DNA of 64,000 nt from Rhizobium sp. Its GTDB lineage: Bacteria > Pseudomonadota > Alphaproteobacteria > Rhizobiales > Rhizobiaceae. Location of the stretch: NCBI GenBank assembly GCA_002796995.1, contig PEKW01000006.1:310001-374000 (forward strand), given 5' to 3'. Positions within the stretch are counted from its first letter, which is position 1. Every line of letters begins with the position of its first letter. A model generated the notes under the pieces. The model saw only the letters and a program-made list of their open reading frames with translations. It made no database searches and had not been told where the DNA came from. The position numbers were made by a program, and so were the translations under genes. This document shows positions 17,886 to 29,544 of the stretch, one piece after another.

Positions 17886-18338
17886 ATGGGTATGAATGTT
17901 GGATCGAGCGGCGGCGGTGGCCGTCGCGGCGGCAGGCGCAGCGGCAAGAAGGCGCCGATCAGCGAGATCAACGTCACGCCGATGGTCGACGTCATGCTCG
18001 TGCTCCTGATCATCTTCATGGTCGCAGCACCGATGATGACGGTCGGCGTACCGATCGACCTGCCGGAAACGCAGGCGAAGGCGATGAATTCCGACACCCA
18101 GCCGATCACCATCTCGGTGAACCCGGCCGGCGAGATCTATCTCCAGGAAACCGCTATACCCATCGAAGACGTGGTTGCCAAGCTCGAGGCGATCGCCACC
18201 ACCGGCTACAACGAACGCATCTACGTGCGCGGCGATACCGCCGCCGCCTACGGCACCGTCATGCAGGTCATGGCTCGCATATCCGCGGCAGGATTCAAGA
18301 ATATCGGCCTCGTGACCCTGCAAGAACAGGACAAGTGA
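17886..18338 (+). CDS. tolR: Tol-Pal proton-channel protein TolR
   Basis: A 150-residue ExbD/TolR protein. A Gly/Arg-rich cytoplasmic leader (residues 8-22) precedes the single helix NVTPMVDVMLVLLIIFMVAA (29-48), in which D35 is the proton-carrying acid. The periplasmic domain follows the ExbD pattern (SVNPAGEIYLQE; YVRGDTAAAYGTVMQVM). It works with TolQ as the stator. It is 25 nt after tolQ and 9 nt before tolA. Confidence 0.95.
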   Translation: MGMNVGSSGGGGRRGGRRSGKKAPISEINVTPMVDVMLVLLIIFMVAAPMMTVGVPIDLPETQAKAMNSDTQPITISVNPAGEIYLQETAIPIEDVVAKLEAIATTGYNERIYVRGDTAAAYGTVMQVMARISAAGFKNIGLVTLQEQDK

Positions 18339-18347
18339 TCGGACGCG

Positions 18348-19466
18348 ATGAGAGCTAGTCTCATTTCTTCGGCTGTGCTGCACGGGCTGGCGCTTGCTTT
18401 CGCGCTGGTCAGCATCAGCGCGCCCGAATCCTTCGACGTCGCGGACGTCGAAGCGCTGCCGGTCGATATCGTGCCGATCTCCGAACTCACCCAGATCCAG
18501 CAGGGCGACAAGAGCGCGCCGGTCGCCGAGAAGTCGGCACCCGTACCGACCAAGAAGCCGACCTCCGTTCCCGATGCCCAGAATGTCGGCGAGAACGATG
18601 TCGACCTGAAATCGGTTCCGAAGCCGGTCGAGAAGCCGACCAAGGCGGAATCCTCGGCAGCACCCGAGAAGGTCGAGAAGGTCCAGCCGACCCAGGATGA
18701 CGTCACCAACGACATCAAGGACATCATCAAGGAAGAAACGGTCGCCGAACCGACCAAGCCGACCGAGGTCGCCAAGGCCGAACCGACCAAGCCCGAGGTA
18801 ACGCCCGAGCCCAAGCCGCCGGCCGAGAGTGAGCCGAAGCCGGAAGAGGCGCAGGCCGAAGAAATTCCGCTGCCCGACAGCGTGCCGGTCCCGACCGCCA
18901 AGCCGAAGCCCGAAAAGCCGAAGCCCACCGAGGCGAAGCCCGCCGAGACCAAGCCGACCCAGAGCGAGACCGCCAAGGCTGACAACAAGAAGAAGGACGT
19001 CAAGACCCAGGAGACGGCGAAGTCGAAATCCGCCAAGGAGAGCGACTTCAACGCCGACGAGGTCGCTGCCCTCCTGAACAAGAACGACCCGACGGCCGGC
19101 GGCGCCAAGGCATCGCCGGACAAGGCAGCCTTCGGCGGCAAGAAGACCACCGGCGGCTCGGAGCTCAGCCAGAGCGAGATGGACGCCTTGCGCGGCCAGA
19201 TCCAGAACAACTGGTCGGTCATTCCGGGCCTCGCCGATGCGGCGGACGTCCGCATCAAGGTGAAATTCCAGCTCGACGAGTCCGGCGAGCTGATCGGCGA
19301 ACCGGAAGTCACCGCGACCGGCGGAACGCCGCAGACCCAACAGGTGCTGATGGGCGGCGCACGCCGCGCCGTCCTGCGCTCCGCCCCCTTCAAGAACCTT
19401 CCCCGGGACAAATACGATGCCTGGTCGGAAGTGATCGTCAATTTCGACCCCAGCGAACTGATGTAA
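18348..19466 (+). CDS. tolA: Tol-Pal envelope-spanning protein TolA
   Basis: A 372-residue protein. One N-terminal anchor helix (LISSAVLHGLALAFALVSI, residues 4-22) is followed by about 230 residues very rich in Pro, Lys, Glu and Thr, here irregular PTKP/EPK repeats in place of the long helix of E. coli TolA. The C-terminal TolA domain (about 278-372) includes MDALRGQIQNNWSVIPG and VKFQLDESGEL. It links TolQR in the inner membrane to Pal and TolB. The low-complexity region also produces long open frames in other readings, which are not genes. Confidence 0.93.
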   Translation: MRASLISSAVLHGLALAFALVSISAPESFDVADVEALPVDIVPISELTQIQQGDKSAPVAEKSAPVPTKKPTSVPDAQNVGENDVDLKSVPKPVEKPTKAESSAAPEKVEKVQPTQDDVTNDIKDIIKEETVAEPTKPTEVAKAEPTKPEVTPEPKPPAESEPKPEEAQAEEIPLPDSVPVPTAKPKPEKPKPTEAKPAETKPTQSETAKADNKKKDVKTQETAKSKSAKESDFNADEVAALLNKNDPTAGGAKASPDKAAFGGKKTTGGSELSQSEMDALRGQIQNNWSVIPGLADAADVRIKVKFQLDESGELIGEPEVTATGGTPQTQQVLMGGARRAVLRSAPFKNLPRDKYDAWSEVIVNFDPSELM

Positions 19467-19487
19467 GAGCTGAAAGGCTTGGATCTT

Positions 19488-20795
19488 ATGATGAAACTCA
19501 ACCTTCTACGAACCCTGATGGTGATCGTCGGCATGGCCGGCGCTTTTGCCACCCCGGCGAGCGCAGTCGTCGAAATCAACATCAACAAGGGCAATGTCGA
19601 GCCGCTGCCGATCGCGATCACCGACTTTGTCTCCGGCGACGGCATCGGCGCCAAGATCGCCGCCGTCGTCGAAGCCGACCTCAAGCGCTCCGGTCTCTTC
19701 GCCCCGGTCAACCGCGCGGCCTTCATCGAAAAGATCACCAATCCCGACCAGGCTCCGCGCTTCGAGGACTGGAAGGTGGTCAACGCCCAGGCGCTCGTCG
19801 TCGGCCGGATCAGCAAGGAAGGCGACGGTCGTCTTCGCGCCGAGTTCCGCCTGTGGGACACCTTTGCCGGCCAGCAGATGACCGGCCAGCAGTTCTACAC
19901 CCAGCCGGAGAACTGGCGGCGCGTCGCCCACATCATCGCCGATGCGATCTATGAGCGCATCACGGGCGAAAAGGGTTATTTCGACACCCGCATCGTCTTC
20001 GTTTCGGAGAGCGGGCCGAAGACCGATCGCAAGCGCCAGCTCGCCATCATGGACCAGGACGGCGAAAACGTCCGCATGCTGACCGGCTCCAAGGACATCG
20101 TCCTGACGCCGCGCTTCTCGCCGAGCCGCCAGGAAGTGACCTACATGTCGTTCGAGGGCCAGCAGCCCCGCGTCTACCTTCTCCAGCTGGAGACCGGGCA
20201 GCGCGAAGTGGTCGGCAACTTCCCCGGCATGACCTTCTCGCCGCGTTTCTCGCCCGACGGCCAGCGCGTCATCATGAGCCTGCAGCAGGACGGCAACGCC
20301 AACATCTATACGATGGACCTGCGCTCGCGCACCACCACGCGGTTGACCTCGACCGCCGCGATCGACACCTCGCCGTCCTATTCGCCGGACGGCGCGCGGA
20401 TCGTCTTCGAATCCGACCGCGGCGGCCGCCAGCAGCTCTACGTGATGAACGCCGACGGCTCGGGCCAGCAGCGCATCTCGTTCGGCGACGGCTCCTACTC
20501 CACCCCGGTCTGGTCGCCGCGCGGCGACCTCATCGCCTTCACCAAGCAGTCGGGCGGCAAGTTCTCGATCGGCGTGATGAAGACCGACGGCTCGGGCGAG
20601 CGCATCCTAACCTCGGGCTTCCACAACGAAGGCCCGACCTGGGCGCCGAACGGCCGCGTGCTGATGTTCTTCCGCCAGTCCGCCGGCTCGGGCGGCCCGC
20701 AGCTCTACTCGATCGACCTCACCGGCTACAACGAGCAGCTCGTCAAGACCCCGACTTACGCCTCCGACCCGGCCTGGTCTCCGCTTCTTGAATAG
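19488..20795 (+). CDS. tolB: periplasmic Tol-Pal beta-propeller protein TolB
   Basis: A 435-residue exported protein. The signal peptide runs to about residue 26 (ends ATPASA), an N-terminal domain follows ([20 protein letters not shown]), and from about 200 there are repeated propeller blades with [23 protein letters not shown] and [11 protein letters not shown]. TolB binds Pal and competes with its peptidoglycan contact. Either of two adjacent ATGs (19488, 19491) may be used; GAAAGG lies about 10 nt upstream. Confidence 0.96.
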   Translation: MMKLNLLRTLMVIVGMAGAFATPASAVVEININKGNVEPLPIAITDFVSGDGIGAKIAAVVEADLKRSGLFAPVNRAAFIEKITNPDQAPRFEDWKVVNAQALVVGRISKEGDGRLRAEFRLWDTFAGQQMTGQQFYTQPENWRRVAHIIADAIYERITGEKGYFDTRIVFVSESGPKTDRKRQLAIMDQDGENVRMLTGSKDIVLTPRFSPSRQEVTYMSFEGQQPRVYLLQLETGQREVVGNFPGMTFSPRFSPDGQRVIMSLQQDGNANIYTMDLRSRTTTRLTSTAAIDTSPSYSPDGARIVFESDRGGRQQLYVMNADGSGQQRISFGDGSYSTPVWSPRGDLIAFTKQSGGKFSIGVMKTDGSGERILTSGFHNEGPTWAPNGRVLMFFRQSAGSGGPQLYSIDLTGYNEQLVKTPTYASDPAWSPLLE

Positions 20796-20815
20796 GCCGC
20801 ATTCATGCCGTTTTC

Positions 20816-20852
20816 CTGCCGCAAGGTCCGCCCCAACAGCGCCTTGCGGCAG
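20816..20852 (+). repeat. stable hairpin in the tolB-pal gap
   Basis: An 11-bp perfect stem (CTGCCGCAAGG with CCTTGCGGCAG) encloses a 15-nt loop. No T run follows, so it is not a classical terminator. It could limit read-through, stabilise the tolB mRNA 3' end or help raise pal expression from its own promoter. Confidence 0.5.
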
Positions 20853-20949
20853 CGATTTGACACTTTCTTAACCATGTTCGTTGGATGCCGGTTAACCTCG
20901 AATGGTTAAAGTCCGGCAACCCTAACGGAAGACATCAAGGAGACCGGCT

Positions 20950-21480
20950 ATGAGCCGCATTCACACTCCGGCGAAGAGCCGCATGCAGCAGATCGCCAGC
21001 AACCCCGCCGTCCTCGCCATCGCGTTGACCCTGGCGCTTGCCGGTTGCGCCTCGAAGAAGAACCTGCCGAACAGCGCTTCCGACCTCGGCCTCGGCGCCG
21101 GTGCGGCGACCCCGGGCTCGACCCAGGACTTCACCGTCAATGTCGGCGACCGCATCTTCTTCGACACCGACTCGACCTCGATCCGCGCCGACGCCCAGCA
21201 GACCCTCGACCGTCAGGCCCAGTGGCTTGCCAAGTATCCGAACTATGCGATCACCGTCGAAGGCCATGCCGACGAGCGCGGCACCCGCGAATACAACCTC
21301 GCGCTCGGCGCCCGTCGTGCGGCCGTCACCCGCGACTACCTCGCCTCGCGCGGCGTTCCGGCAAGCCGCATGAAGACCATCTCCTACGGCAAGGAACGTC
21401 CGGTCGCCGTCTGCGACGACATCTCCTGCTGGTCGCAGAACCGCCGCGCCGTTACCGTTCTCGGCGGCGCCGGAATGTAA
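20950..21480 (+). CDS. pal: peptidoglycan-associated lipoprotein Pal
   Basis: A 176-residue outer-membrane lipoprotein. The signal sequence ends in the lipobox LAGC with C33 as the lipid site. The OmpA-like domain (about 70-176) has FFDTDSTSIRADAQQTL, EGHADERGTREYNLALGARRA and SYGKERP, the residues that grip diaminopimelate. It anchors the outer membrane to peptidoglycan and interacts with TolA and TolB. The gene has a 154-nt leader after tolB and is closed by a terminator. Confidence 0.97.
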   Translation: MSRIHTPAKSRMQQIASNPAVLAIALTLALAGCASKKNLPNSASDLGLGAGAATPGSTQDFTVNVGDRIFFDTDSTSIRADAQQTLDRQAQWLAKYPNYAITVEGHADERGTREYNLALGARRAAVTRDYLASRGVPASRMKTISYGKERPVAVCDDISCWSQNRRAVTVLGGAGM

Positions 21481-21506
21481 TATCCGCCTCAGGCGGCAGA
21501 CGTGCG

Positions 21507-21536
21507 AAAGGCGGCTTCCCCCGGGGAGCCGCCTTT
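21507..21536 (+). terminator. terminator after pal
   Basis: A 10-bp stem (AAAGGCGGCT with AGCCGCCTTT), extended inward by a few CCC-GGG pairs, is followed by CCGCTTTT. It lies 26 nt beyond the pal stop. Confidence 0.75.
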
Positions 21537-21649
21537 CCGCTTTTCTCCATACTTTGGCCGAACTTCGGTTGCTTTTTGCCGGCAATTGGAAAAAATCTTC
21601 CGGTTGCGCCAAACCCGGCGCGACGATTCATGAAGACAGGAACAATGAC

Positions 21650-22615
21650 ATGAAAAGACTTGTCATGGCCGCATTGCTCGGGGCGGCGACTGTGGCCGGC
21701 CTGCACGGAAACGCCAGTTCGATGCAGCTCCTCGCACCGCGCCCCGCGCCGGAAGCGCGGACTGCCGAGACTGCGCCAGAGCGTGCGCCGGTGATACTCG
21801 CCCAGAGCGCCGACCCGTCGATCCGCGTCCTGCAGCTCGAGGAGGAGATCCGCAACCTCAACGGCCGGATCGAGGAAATGAGCTTCCAGATCCTGCAGAT
21901 GCAGGAGCAGATGCGCAAGACCCAGGAAGACAACGAGTTCCGTTTCCAGGATCTCGAAAAGGGCGGCACCAAGAAGAGCGGTGCCCTCGGCACACCGCTC
22001 GACGGCGGCGGGCAAGCCGACTCCGTCGCCGGGGTCATCACCCAGGATCCGGTACCCGGCAGCAATGCCGGGGCCGACCCGATCGGCCAGCCCGAGCAGG
22101 TGCTCGGCTCGATCGAGCTCGACCCCCAGGGCGTGCCCAGCGCGGCGACGCTGAACCCGGGTGCGATCGATAACGAATCGACGGCCCTCCCCGGCGTCGA
22201 AACCGTCCAGCCGAACCAGACCGCGTCGCTCGGCTCGGAAGGCGACGCCTATCAGGTCGCCTACGGCCATGTCCTGTCCGGCGACTATGCCATGGCGGAG
22301 AACGAGCTGAACGGCTTCATCGCCAGCTACCCGCAGAGTGCGAAAATCGCCGACGCCAACTTCTGGCTGGGCGAAGCGCAGTATTCGCAGGGCAAGTTCA
22401 ACGAATCGGCGAAGACCTTCCTCAACGCCCACCAGGCCTATGGCTCCTCGCCCAAGGCCCCCGAAATGCTCCTCAAGCTCGGCATGTCTCTGGCCGCCCT
22501 CGACAACACCGAAACAGCCTGCGCCACGCTGCGCGAAGTCACCAAGCGCTACCCCAAGGCATCGCGTGCCGTGGTTTCCAAGGTCGCATCGGAACAGAAG
22601 CGGCTTCGCTGCTGA
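21650..22615 (+). CDS. cpoB: Tol-Pal associated periplasmic protein CpoB (YbgF)
   Basis: A 321-residue exported protein. The start at 21650 gives a signal peptide (MKRLVMAALLGAATVAGLHG). A coiled coil for trimerisation lies at about residues 50-105 (LQLEEEIRNLNGRIEEM; QMQEQMRKTQEDNEFRF), followed by a Gly/Pro/Gln-rich linker and TPR repeats from about 200 (AYQVAYGHVLSGDYAMAENEL; FWLGEAQYSQGKFNES). CpoB coordinates outer-membrane constriction with septal peptidoglycan synthesis. It follows pal as in most proteobacteria. Confidence 0.93.
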   Translation: MKRLVMAALLGAATVAGLHGNASSMQLLAPRPAPEARTAETAPERAPVILAQSADPSIRVLQLEEEIRNLNGRIEEMSFQILQMQEQMRKTQEDNEFRFQDLEKGGTKKSGALGTPLDGGGQADSVAGVITQDPVPGSNAGADPIGQPEQVLGSIELDPQGVPSAATLNPGAIDNESTALPGVETVQPNQTASLGSEGDAYQVAYGHVLSGDYAMAENELNGFIASYPQSAKIADANFWLGEAQYSQGKFNESAKTFLNAHQAYGSSPKAPEMLLKLGMSLAALDNTETACATLREVTKRYPKASRAVVSKVASEQKRLRC

Positions 22616-22635
22616 CCGGCCGCGGCACAACCGCC

Positions 22636-23949
22636 GTGGACACGCCTTCCCCCGCCTCCCCCGAAGACGCCGCCCGCCGGCTCCTGATTTCCCTTCGCAA
22701 TCCCACCCGCCTTCTCGTCGCCATCTCCGGCGGCAGCGATTCGACCGGGCTTCTGGTCTCGCTGAAGCAGGCGCTCGCCGATTGCGCCATTTCCCACAAC
22801 CTTGTCGCAGCGACCGTCGACCACGCCCTTCGCCCAGGCTCTTCCGACGAAGCCCGGGCTGTCGCCCGCCTCTGCGCCTCGCTCGGCATTCCCCACCGCA
22901 TTTTGACCTGGCATGGCGCCAAACCCACGACCGGCATTTCGGCGGCCGCCCGCGAGGCGCGCTACCGTTTGCTCGCCGATGCGGCAGCCGATTTCGGCGC
23001 AACGGCGATCGTCACCGGTCATACGGCCGATGACCAGGACGAGACGATCACCATGCGCGCCGCTCGCGCCGAGGACGACAATCTCGGTCTCTCCGGCATG
23101 GCAGAGGCCATGCTGTACGATCGGCGCATCTGGGTGCTCCGGCCCTTTCTCTCCGTCAGGCGCGAGGCGATCCGCGCCTATCTTTACGCCACACGCCTCG
23201 GCTGGATCGACGATCCGAGCAATACCGACCGGCGCTACGAGCGCGTGCGCGTCCGACAGGACCGCGGCACGGCCACGCGACCGCTTGGCGTGGAGGCCGC
23301 GGAGCGGCGCCGCCGGTTATCACGTCACGCGGCCGAGCTGATCGCGCACTGCGCCACACTTCATGCCGGCTGCCTCATTGCGCTAGCTCCCGATGCGCTG
23401 GACGCCGAGCCGGCAATCCTGCGCCATGCGCTGGCGACCCTGGTGGCGGTCGCTGGCGGCAGGCCGCACCGGCCGGGCACAGCGGCCATGGACCGGCTCA
23501 TCGATTTCGTCGCCTCCGGATCGCCGGGCCGGATGACGCTGGCGCGGACCCTCGTGCAGCGCCGCCGCGACGGCCTCTATCTGATGCGCGAACTCCGCGA
23601 TGTTTTGCCGCGTCAGATCCCGCCGCATGCGTCCATGCTCTGGGACGGCCGCTTTCGCGTCACCAACCGCACCGGTCAAGTGCTGCAAGTCGAGCCGCGT
23701 AGCGAGCCGCTTCCGTCGTCCGTAGTCGGCGTGCTGCCGCCTTCCATGCAACGCCACATTGCCCGGATCTCCCCGCAGATCCTAACAGTCGGGGGGATGG
23801 AGACTGGCGCGGACGAGACTTCGATCCAGGCCATGGTCGAGCCCGTCTTCCCGCTGTTCGACCTCTTCCTCGCCGAAACCGATCTTACGCTCGCCGATGG
23901 GGTCGCCCGCCTCTTTGGACGGAAGGCCTATTTGCCGCCTCCGGCTTAA
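22636..23949 (+). CDS. tilS: tRNA(Ile)-lysidine synthase
   Basis: A 437-residue ATP-dependent enzyme that attaches lysine to C34 of the AUA-reading tRNA(Ile), making it read AUA only. The PP-loop is SGGSDSTG (31-38), and VDHALRPGSSDEA, HRILTWHGAKP and GHTADDQDET follow the TilS pattern. A GTG start at 22636, 20 nt after cpoB, is the only start that keeps the expected N-terminus. The C-terminal part is diverged, as is usual in the family. Confidence 0.93.
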   Translation: MDTPSPASPEDAARRLLISLRNPTRLLVAISGGSDSTGLLVSLKQALADCAISHNLVAATVDHALRPGSSDEARAVARLCASLGIPHRILTWHGAKPTTGISAAAREARYRLLADAAADFGATAIVTGHTADDQDETITMRAARAEDDNLGLSGMAEAMLYDRRIWVLRPFLSVRREAIRAYLYATRLGWIDDPSNTDRRYERVRVRQDRGTATRPLGVEAAERRRRLSRHAAELIAHCATLHAGCLIALAPDALDAEPAILRHALATLVAVAGGRPHRPGTAAMDRLIDFVASGSPGRMTLARTLVQRRRDGLYLMRELRDVLPRQIPPHASMLWDGRFRVTNRTGQVLQVEPRSEPLPSSVVGVLPPSMQRHIARISPQILTVGGMETGADETSIQAMVEPVFPLFDLFLAETDLTLADGVARLFGRKAYLPPPA

Positions 23950-24071
23950 GCGGTTATTGACGGAAAACGCACTCATACCGCCGCTTTGCCTTGGCAAGGC
24001 CCCAGTGCGCTCCTATGTTAGTCGACAATCAGGCGGGCTCTTCAGCGCGCAACACATGTTCGGGGAGTTCG

Positions 24072-26009
<1,938 letters not shown>

Positions 26010-26026
26010 CTTCGGCGGATAAATGC

Positions 26027-26060
26027 AAAGGCCACCCTCCGGCTTCGGAGGGTGGCCTTT
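26027..26060 (+). terminator. terminator after ftsH
   Basis: A 15-bp perfect stem (AAAGGCCACCCTCCG with CGGAGGGTGGCCTTT) closes a GCTT tetraloop, followed by TACTTTT. It is one of the strongest terminators in the window and separates ftsH from glmM. Confidence 0.9.
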
Positions 26061-26228
26061 TACTTTTCACTCACAAGATGTAAGCGCTATTGACGCTAAT
26101 TGACGTGCCATCCGCCGCATTTTGTGGCAAGAGCACGCGCATTGGCATAGCCGGCCCTTGGCCGGTCGGGAATCCAGCGCCTTTCGCCAGCGCCTCGTGA
26201 CGCCGGCTCGATCATTGCAGGAGAACAG

Positions 26229-27584
26229 ATGACTCGTCGCTATTTCGGCACGGACGGCATTCGCGGCCAGTCCAACAAGTTTCCGATGACCCCCGATCTC
26301 GCCATGCGGGTCGGTATCGCGGTCGGCACGATCTTCCGCCGCGGCCATCATCGCCACCGGGTGGTGATCGGCAAGGATACGCGCCTCTCCGGCTACATGC
26401 TGGAAAACGCGCTGGTGGCCGGCTTCACCGCCGCGGGCCTCGACGTCTTCCTGCTCGGACCGATCCCGACGCCCGCCGTCGCCATGCTGACGCGCTCGCT
26501 GCGCGCCGATATCGGCGTGATGATCTCCGCCTCGCACAATCCCTTCGCCGACAACGGCATCAAGCTGTTCGGCCCCGACGGCTACAAGCTCTCCGACGAG
26601 ATCGAGCAGCAGATCGAGGCCCTGCTCGACGACGACATCTACGCGCAGCTGGCGCCCGCCCATGAGATCGGCCGGGCCAAGCGCGTCGAGGGCGACATCT
26701 ATCGCTACATCGAATTCGTCAAGCGCACGCTGCCGCGCGACGTCACCCTGCATGGCCTGCGTGTCGCGATCGACTGCGCCAACGGTGCCGCCTACAAGGT
26801 GGCGCCGGCCGCACTGTGGGAGCTCGGGGCCGAGGTGGTCACCATCGGCAACACGCCGAACGGCACCAACATCAACCTCGACTGCGGCTCCACCCATCCG
26901 GCCGCCCTGCAGAAGAAGCTGCATGAAGTACGCGCCGATATCGGCATCGCACTCGACGGCGACGCCGACCGCGTCATCATTGTCGATGAGAACGGCACCA
27001 TCATCGATGGCGACCAGCTGATGGCGGCGATCGCCGAGACCTGGGCGCAGGACCAGACGCTGAAGGGCGACGGCATCGTCGCCACCGTGATGTCCAATCT
27101 CGGCCTCGAACGCTTCCTGTCGGACAAGGGCCTGTCGCTGGCCCGCACCAAGGTCGGCGACCGTTATGTCGTAGAGCACATGCGCCAGCACAATTTCAAC
27201 GTCGGCGGCGAGCAGTCGGGCCATATCGTGCTGTCCGACTTCGGCACCACCGGCGACGGCCTGGTTGCGGCCCTGCAGATCCTCGCCTGCGTCAAGCGCA
27301 CCGGCAAGACAGTGAGCGAGATCTGCCATCGCTTCGAACCCGTGCCGCAGCTCCTGCGCAATGTCCGCTTCGCCGGCGGAAAGCCGCTCGAGGACGCTGC
27401 CGTCAAGCAGGCGATCGCCGACGCCGAGAGCGAGCTCGCCCGCAACGGCCGCCTCGTGATCCGCCCCTCCGGCACCGAACCGCTGATCCGCGTCATGGCC
27501 GAAGGCGACGACCGCGAACAGGTCGAGCGCATCGTCAACGAGCTGGTGAGCGTGATCGGCAGCGTGCGCAGCGAAGCGGCGTAA
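26229..27584 (+). CDS. glmM: phosphoglucosamine mutase
   Basis: A 451-residue enzyme that converts glucosamine-6-phosphate to glucosamine-1-phosphate for UDP-GlcNAc, peptidoglycan and lipid A. It opens with [13 protein letters not shown]. The phosphoserine site is S102 in [15 protein letters not shown], the metal loop is [10 protein letters not shown] near 240, and the phosphate-binding loop is [17 protein letters not shown] near the C-terminus. It has its own ribosome-binding site (GCAGGAGAACAG) and sits after the ftsH terminator, so a promoter lies in 26061-26228. Confidence 0.97.
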   Translation: MTRRYFGTDGIRGQSNKFPMTPDLAMRVGIAVGTIFRRGHHRHRVVIGKDTRLSGYMLENALVAGFTAAGLDVFLLGPIPTPAVAMLTRSLRADIGVMISASHNPFADNGIKLFGPDGYKLSDEIEQQIEALLDDDIYAQLAPAHEIGRAKRVEGDIYRYIEFVKRTLPRDVTLHGLRVAIDCANGAAYKVAPAALWELGAEVVTIGNTPNGTNINLDCGSTHPAALQKKLHEVRADIGIALDGDADRVIIVDENGTIIDGDQLMAAIAETWAQDQTLKGDGIVATVMSNLGLERFLSDKGLSLARTKVGDRYVVEHMRQHNFNVGGEQSGHIVLSDFGTTGDGLVAALQILACVKRTGKTVSEICHRFEPVPQLLRNVRFAGGKPLEDAAVKQAIADAESELARNGRLVIRPSGTEPLIRVMAEGDDREQVERIVNELVSVIGSVRSEAA

Positions 27585-27671
27585 GGGCTGGCGCGAACCA
27601 CACGCGTCATGCGTTGAATGGTTGCATTCGATTGGTGCCACGACTATCTTCTCGCGAAAGAGGATATGGCG

Positions 27672-27977
27672 ATGTCCCAGGAGACGATCGATTTCAGCTT
27701 TCTGGCAAAGCTCGGACAAAAGACCTTTGACGAGCTGAAACTGCTTCGCAGGGAAGTGGCGGAGATCCGTACGCTGTCTCTGCAGAGCTACGAATTCGTC
27801 AAGCGTGTCGAACGGCGCCAGGCGGAAATGCGCGAAGATCTGGAGCTTGCCGTCAAGATGGAATTGGGCGGAAGCATCGGCCACCTGCAGACCATCCTGG
27901 AGGGCGCGCTGGCCAAGATCGAAGACAAGGTCGACAACGCGCTGGAGCGGATCGCCGCGATCGAACAGAACCCTTGA
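27672..27977 (+). CDS. small coiled-coil protein of unknown function
   Basis: About 101 residues, soluble, no signal peptide. After a short FSFLAKLGQKTFDELKLL segment it is almost wholly heptad-rich (VERRQAEMREDLEL; LEGALAKIEDKVDNALERIAAIEQ). The ATG at 27672 is preferred because GAAAGAGG is 8 nt before it; an ATG 6 nt upstream is too close and one 54 nt upstream has no clear ribosome-binding site. It converges with the YebC gene across a shared terminator. Small proteins of this kind are frequent in rhizobia; I do not recognise the family. Confidence 0.65.
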   Translation: MSQETIDFSFLAKLGQKTFDELKLLRREVAEIRTLSLQSYEFVKRVERRQAEMREDLELAVKMELGGSIGHLQTILEGALAKIEDKVDNALERIAAIEQNP

Positions 27978-27984
27978 AACACAA

Positions 27985-28011
27985 AAGCCCGGTCAGATCC
28001 TGACCGGGCTT
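27985..28011. terminator. bidirectional terminator
   Basis: A perfect 12-bp stem (AAGCCCGGTCAG with CTGACCGGGCTT) has an ATC loop. T-rich sequence follows on the plus side (CTTTCTT) and TTTTG on the minus side. It serves the convergent coiled-coil and YebC genes. Confidence 0.88.
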
Positions 28012-28036
28012 CTTTCTTGACAGACAGACTGAAAGA

Positions 28037-28783
28037 TCAGGCCGAAAGCTTGGCCATGACTTCGTCCGACACTTCGAAGTTCGAATAGACGTTCTGCACG
28101 TCGTCGTCGTCTTCCAGCGTGCCGATCAGCTTCATCAGCGACTGCGCCTTTTCCTCGTCGACCTCGATCGTGTTCTGCGGCTTCCAGATCGCCTTGACGC
28201 TTTCCGCCGCGCCGAGCACGTCTTCGAGCGCCTTGGACACTTCGTTCATGTCCTCGAAGGCGCAGTAGATCGTGTGCCCGTCTTCATCGGATACGACGTC
28301 CTCGGCACCGGCCTCGATCGCCGCTTCCATGACCTTGTCGGCATCGCCGACCGAGGCCTTGTAGGTGATCTCGCCGACGTGATCGAAGGAGAAGGACACC
28401 GAGCCGGTTTCGCCCAGCGCGCCGCCCGCCTTGGTGAAGGTCGAACGGACGGTGGATGCGGTGCGATTGCGGTTGTCGGTCAGCGTCTCGACGATGACGG
28501 CGATGCCGCCCGGACCGTAGCCCTCGTAACGGATCGCGTCATAGCTCTCGGCGTCGGCGCCCGACGCCTTCTTGATCGCACGGTCGATGTTGTCCTTCGG
28601 CATCGACTGCGCCTTGGCGTTCTGCACGGCCAGACGAAGGGCGGCGTTCATCGTCGGGTCGGGCAGGCCCATCTTGGCCGCAACCGTGATTTCGCGCGCC
28701 AGCTTGGAAAACATCTTGGAACGGATACCGTCCTGTTTTCCCTTGCGGTGCATGATGTTCTTAAACTGTGAATGGCCAGCCAT
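28037..28783 (-). CDS. YebC/PmpR family regulatory protein
   Basis: A 248-residue protein. The N-terminus [17 protein letters not shown] fixes the start at 28783; a long open extension upstream has no homology and crosses the divergent gene's leader. Other signatures are [30 protein letters not shown] (by its ends), [14 protein letters not shown] and TDNRNRT. The family was described as DNA-binding regulators and more recently as helpers of translation through proline-rich stalls, so the function is left open. It often neighbours ruvC in other bacteria; here it is 20 kb away. Confidence 0.94.
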   Translation of the reverse strand: MAGHSQFKNIMHRKGKQDGIRSKMFSKLAREITVAAKMGLPDPTMNAALRLAVQNAKAQSMPKDNIDRAIKKASGADAESYDAIRYEGYGPGGIAVIVETLTDNRNRTASTVRSTFTKAGGALGETGSVSFSFDHVGEITYKASVGDADKVMEAAIEAGAEDVVSDEDGHTIYCAFEDMNEVSKALEDVLGAAESVKAIWKPQNTIEVDEEKAQSLMKLIGTLEDDDDVQNVYSNFEVSDEVMAKLSA

Positions 28784-28978
28784 GGCACCCCTGATCAGGT
28801 CTATTTGTGAGGAATGGCGCCTTATACGAGCGAAACCGGACCTGTTCAAGGGGAAGTGCACGATTAGCCGGCCCGCCGCGTTCCGTCCGTGAATTCGCGC
28901 CGCCGGCGCTTTCGCGGGAACAAGAATACCGGCCGGCCCGTTGCATTGCCGAAACCCACCAACAACAGGAGATGGTTC

Positions 28979-29482
28979 ATGGCAAGCTTCAGCGAAGCGC
29001 GCGAAACCCCGGTCGAGCAGCTGTGGGAGGAAATCGACGATATCCATGCCGGCATGCTCGGGCTCGAAGGCAGCCACATGCACATGCAGCCCATGGCACC
29101 CTTCGCCGATCCGAAGACCAACACGATCTGGTTCTTCACCAAGACGGATTCGCATCTGGTTCAGGCTCTGAAAGCCGGCAGCCGCGCGCACTTCTGCGTC
29201 ATCGGCAAGGACCACGACTATCACGCCTGCCTCGGCGGCACGCTCGTGGAACGCAAGGATCCGGCGAAGATCGACGAATACTGGAGCTCGATCGTCGAAG
29301 CCTGGTATGACGGCGGCAAGGCCGACCCGAAGCTCACCATGGTCGCTCTCAAGCTCGACGACGGCGAGATCTGGGCATCGACCGGCAATCCGCTGAAGTT
29401 CGGCTGGGAAATCGCCAAGGCCAATCTGAGCGACGACAAGCAGCCGGATATCGGCGTCCACCGCCGCGTCTCCTTCAGCTGA
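28979..29482 (+). CDS. pyridoxamine 5'-phosphate oxidase-related general stress protein
   Basis: A 167-residue split-barrel FMN-binding type protein. Motifs include [39 protein letters not shown] and [16 protein letters not shown], which fit the general stress protein 26-like branch rather than true PdxH. AACAGGAGA lies before the ATG at 28979. It diverges from the YebC gene and converges with the flavin monooxygenase across a terminator. The substrate is unknown; F420 use is unlikely in this group. Confidence 0.85.
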   Translation: MASFSEARETPVEQLWEEIDDIHAGMLGLEGSHMHMQPMAPFADPKTNTIWFFTKTDSHLVQALKAGSRAHFCVIGKDHDYHACLGGTLVERKDPAKIDEYWSSIVEAWYDGGKADPKLTMVALKLDDGEIWASTGNPLKFGWEIAKANLSDDKQPDIGVHRRVSFS

Positions 29483-29505
29483 ACATTCAAGATCCGAAAT
29501 GACGA

Positions 29506-29531
29506 AACGCCCGGCCAGTGTGCCGGGCGTT
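29506..29531. terminator. bidirectional terminator
   Basis: AACGCCCGG and CCGGGCGTT form a 9-bp stem with an 8-nt loop between convergent genes, 23 nt after the stress-protein stop and 14 nt before the monooxygenase stop. The T runs are short. Confidence 0.65.
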
Positions 29532-29544
29532 CCAGTTTGAGCGG

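Noticed and set aside
18600..19080. Repeat array inside tolA
   Set aside because: The Pro/Lys/Glu/Thr repeats are the low-complexity linker of TolA, irregular in spacing and length, not a CRISPR array or tandem DNA repeat.
28784..29461. Upstream extension of the YebC gene on the minus strand
   Set aside because: It runs antisense to the stress-protein gene and the family N-terminus begins at 28783.
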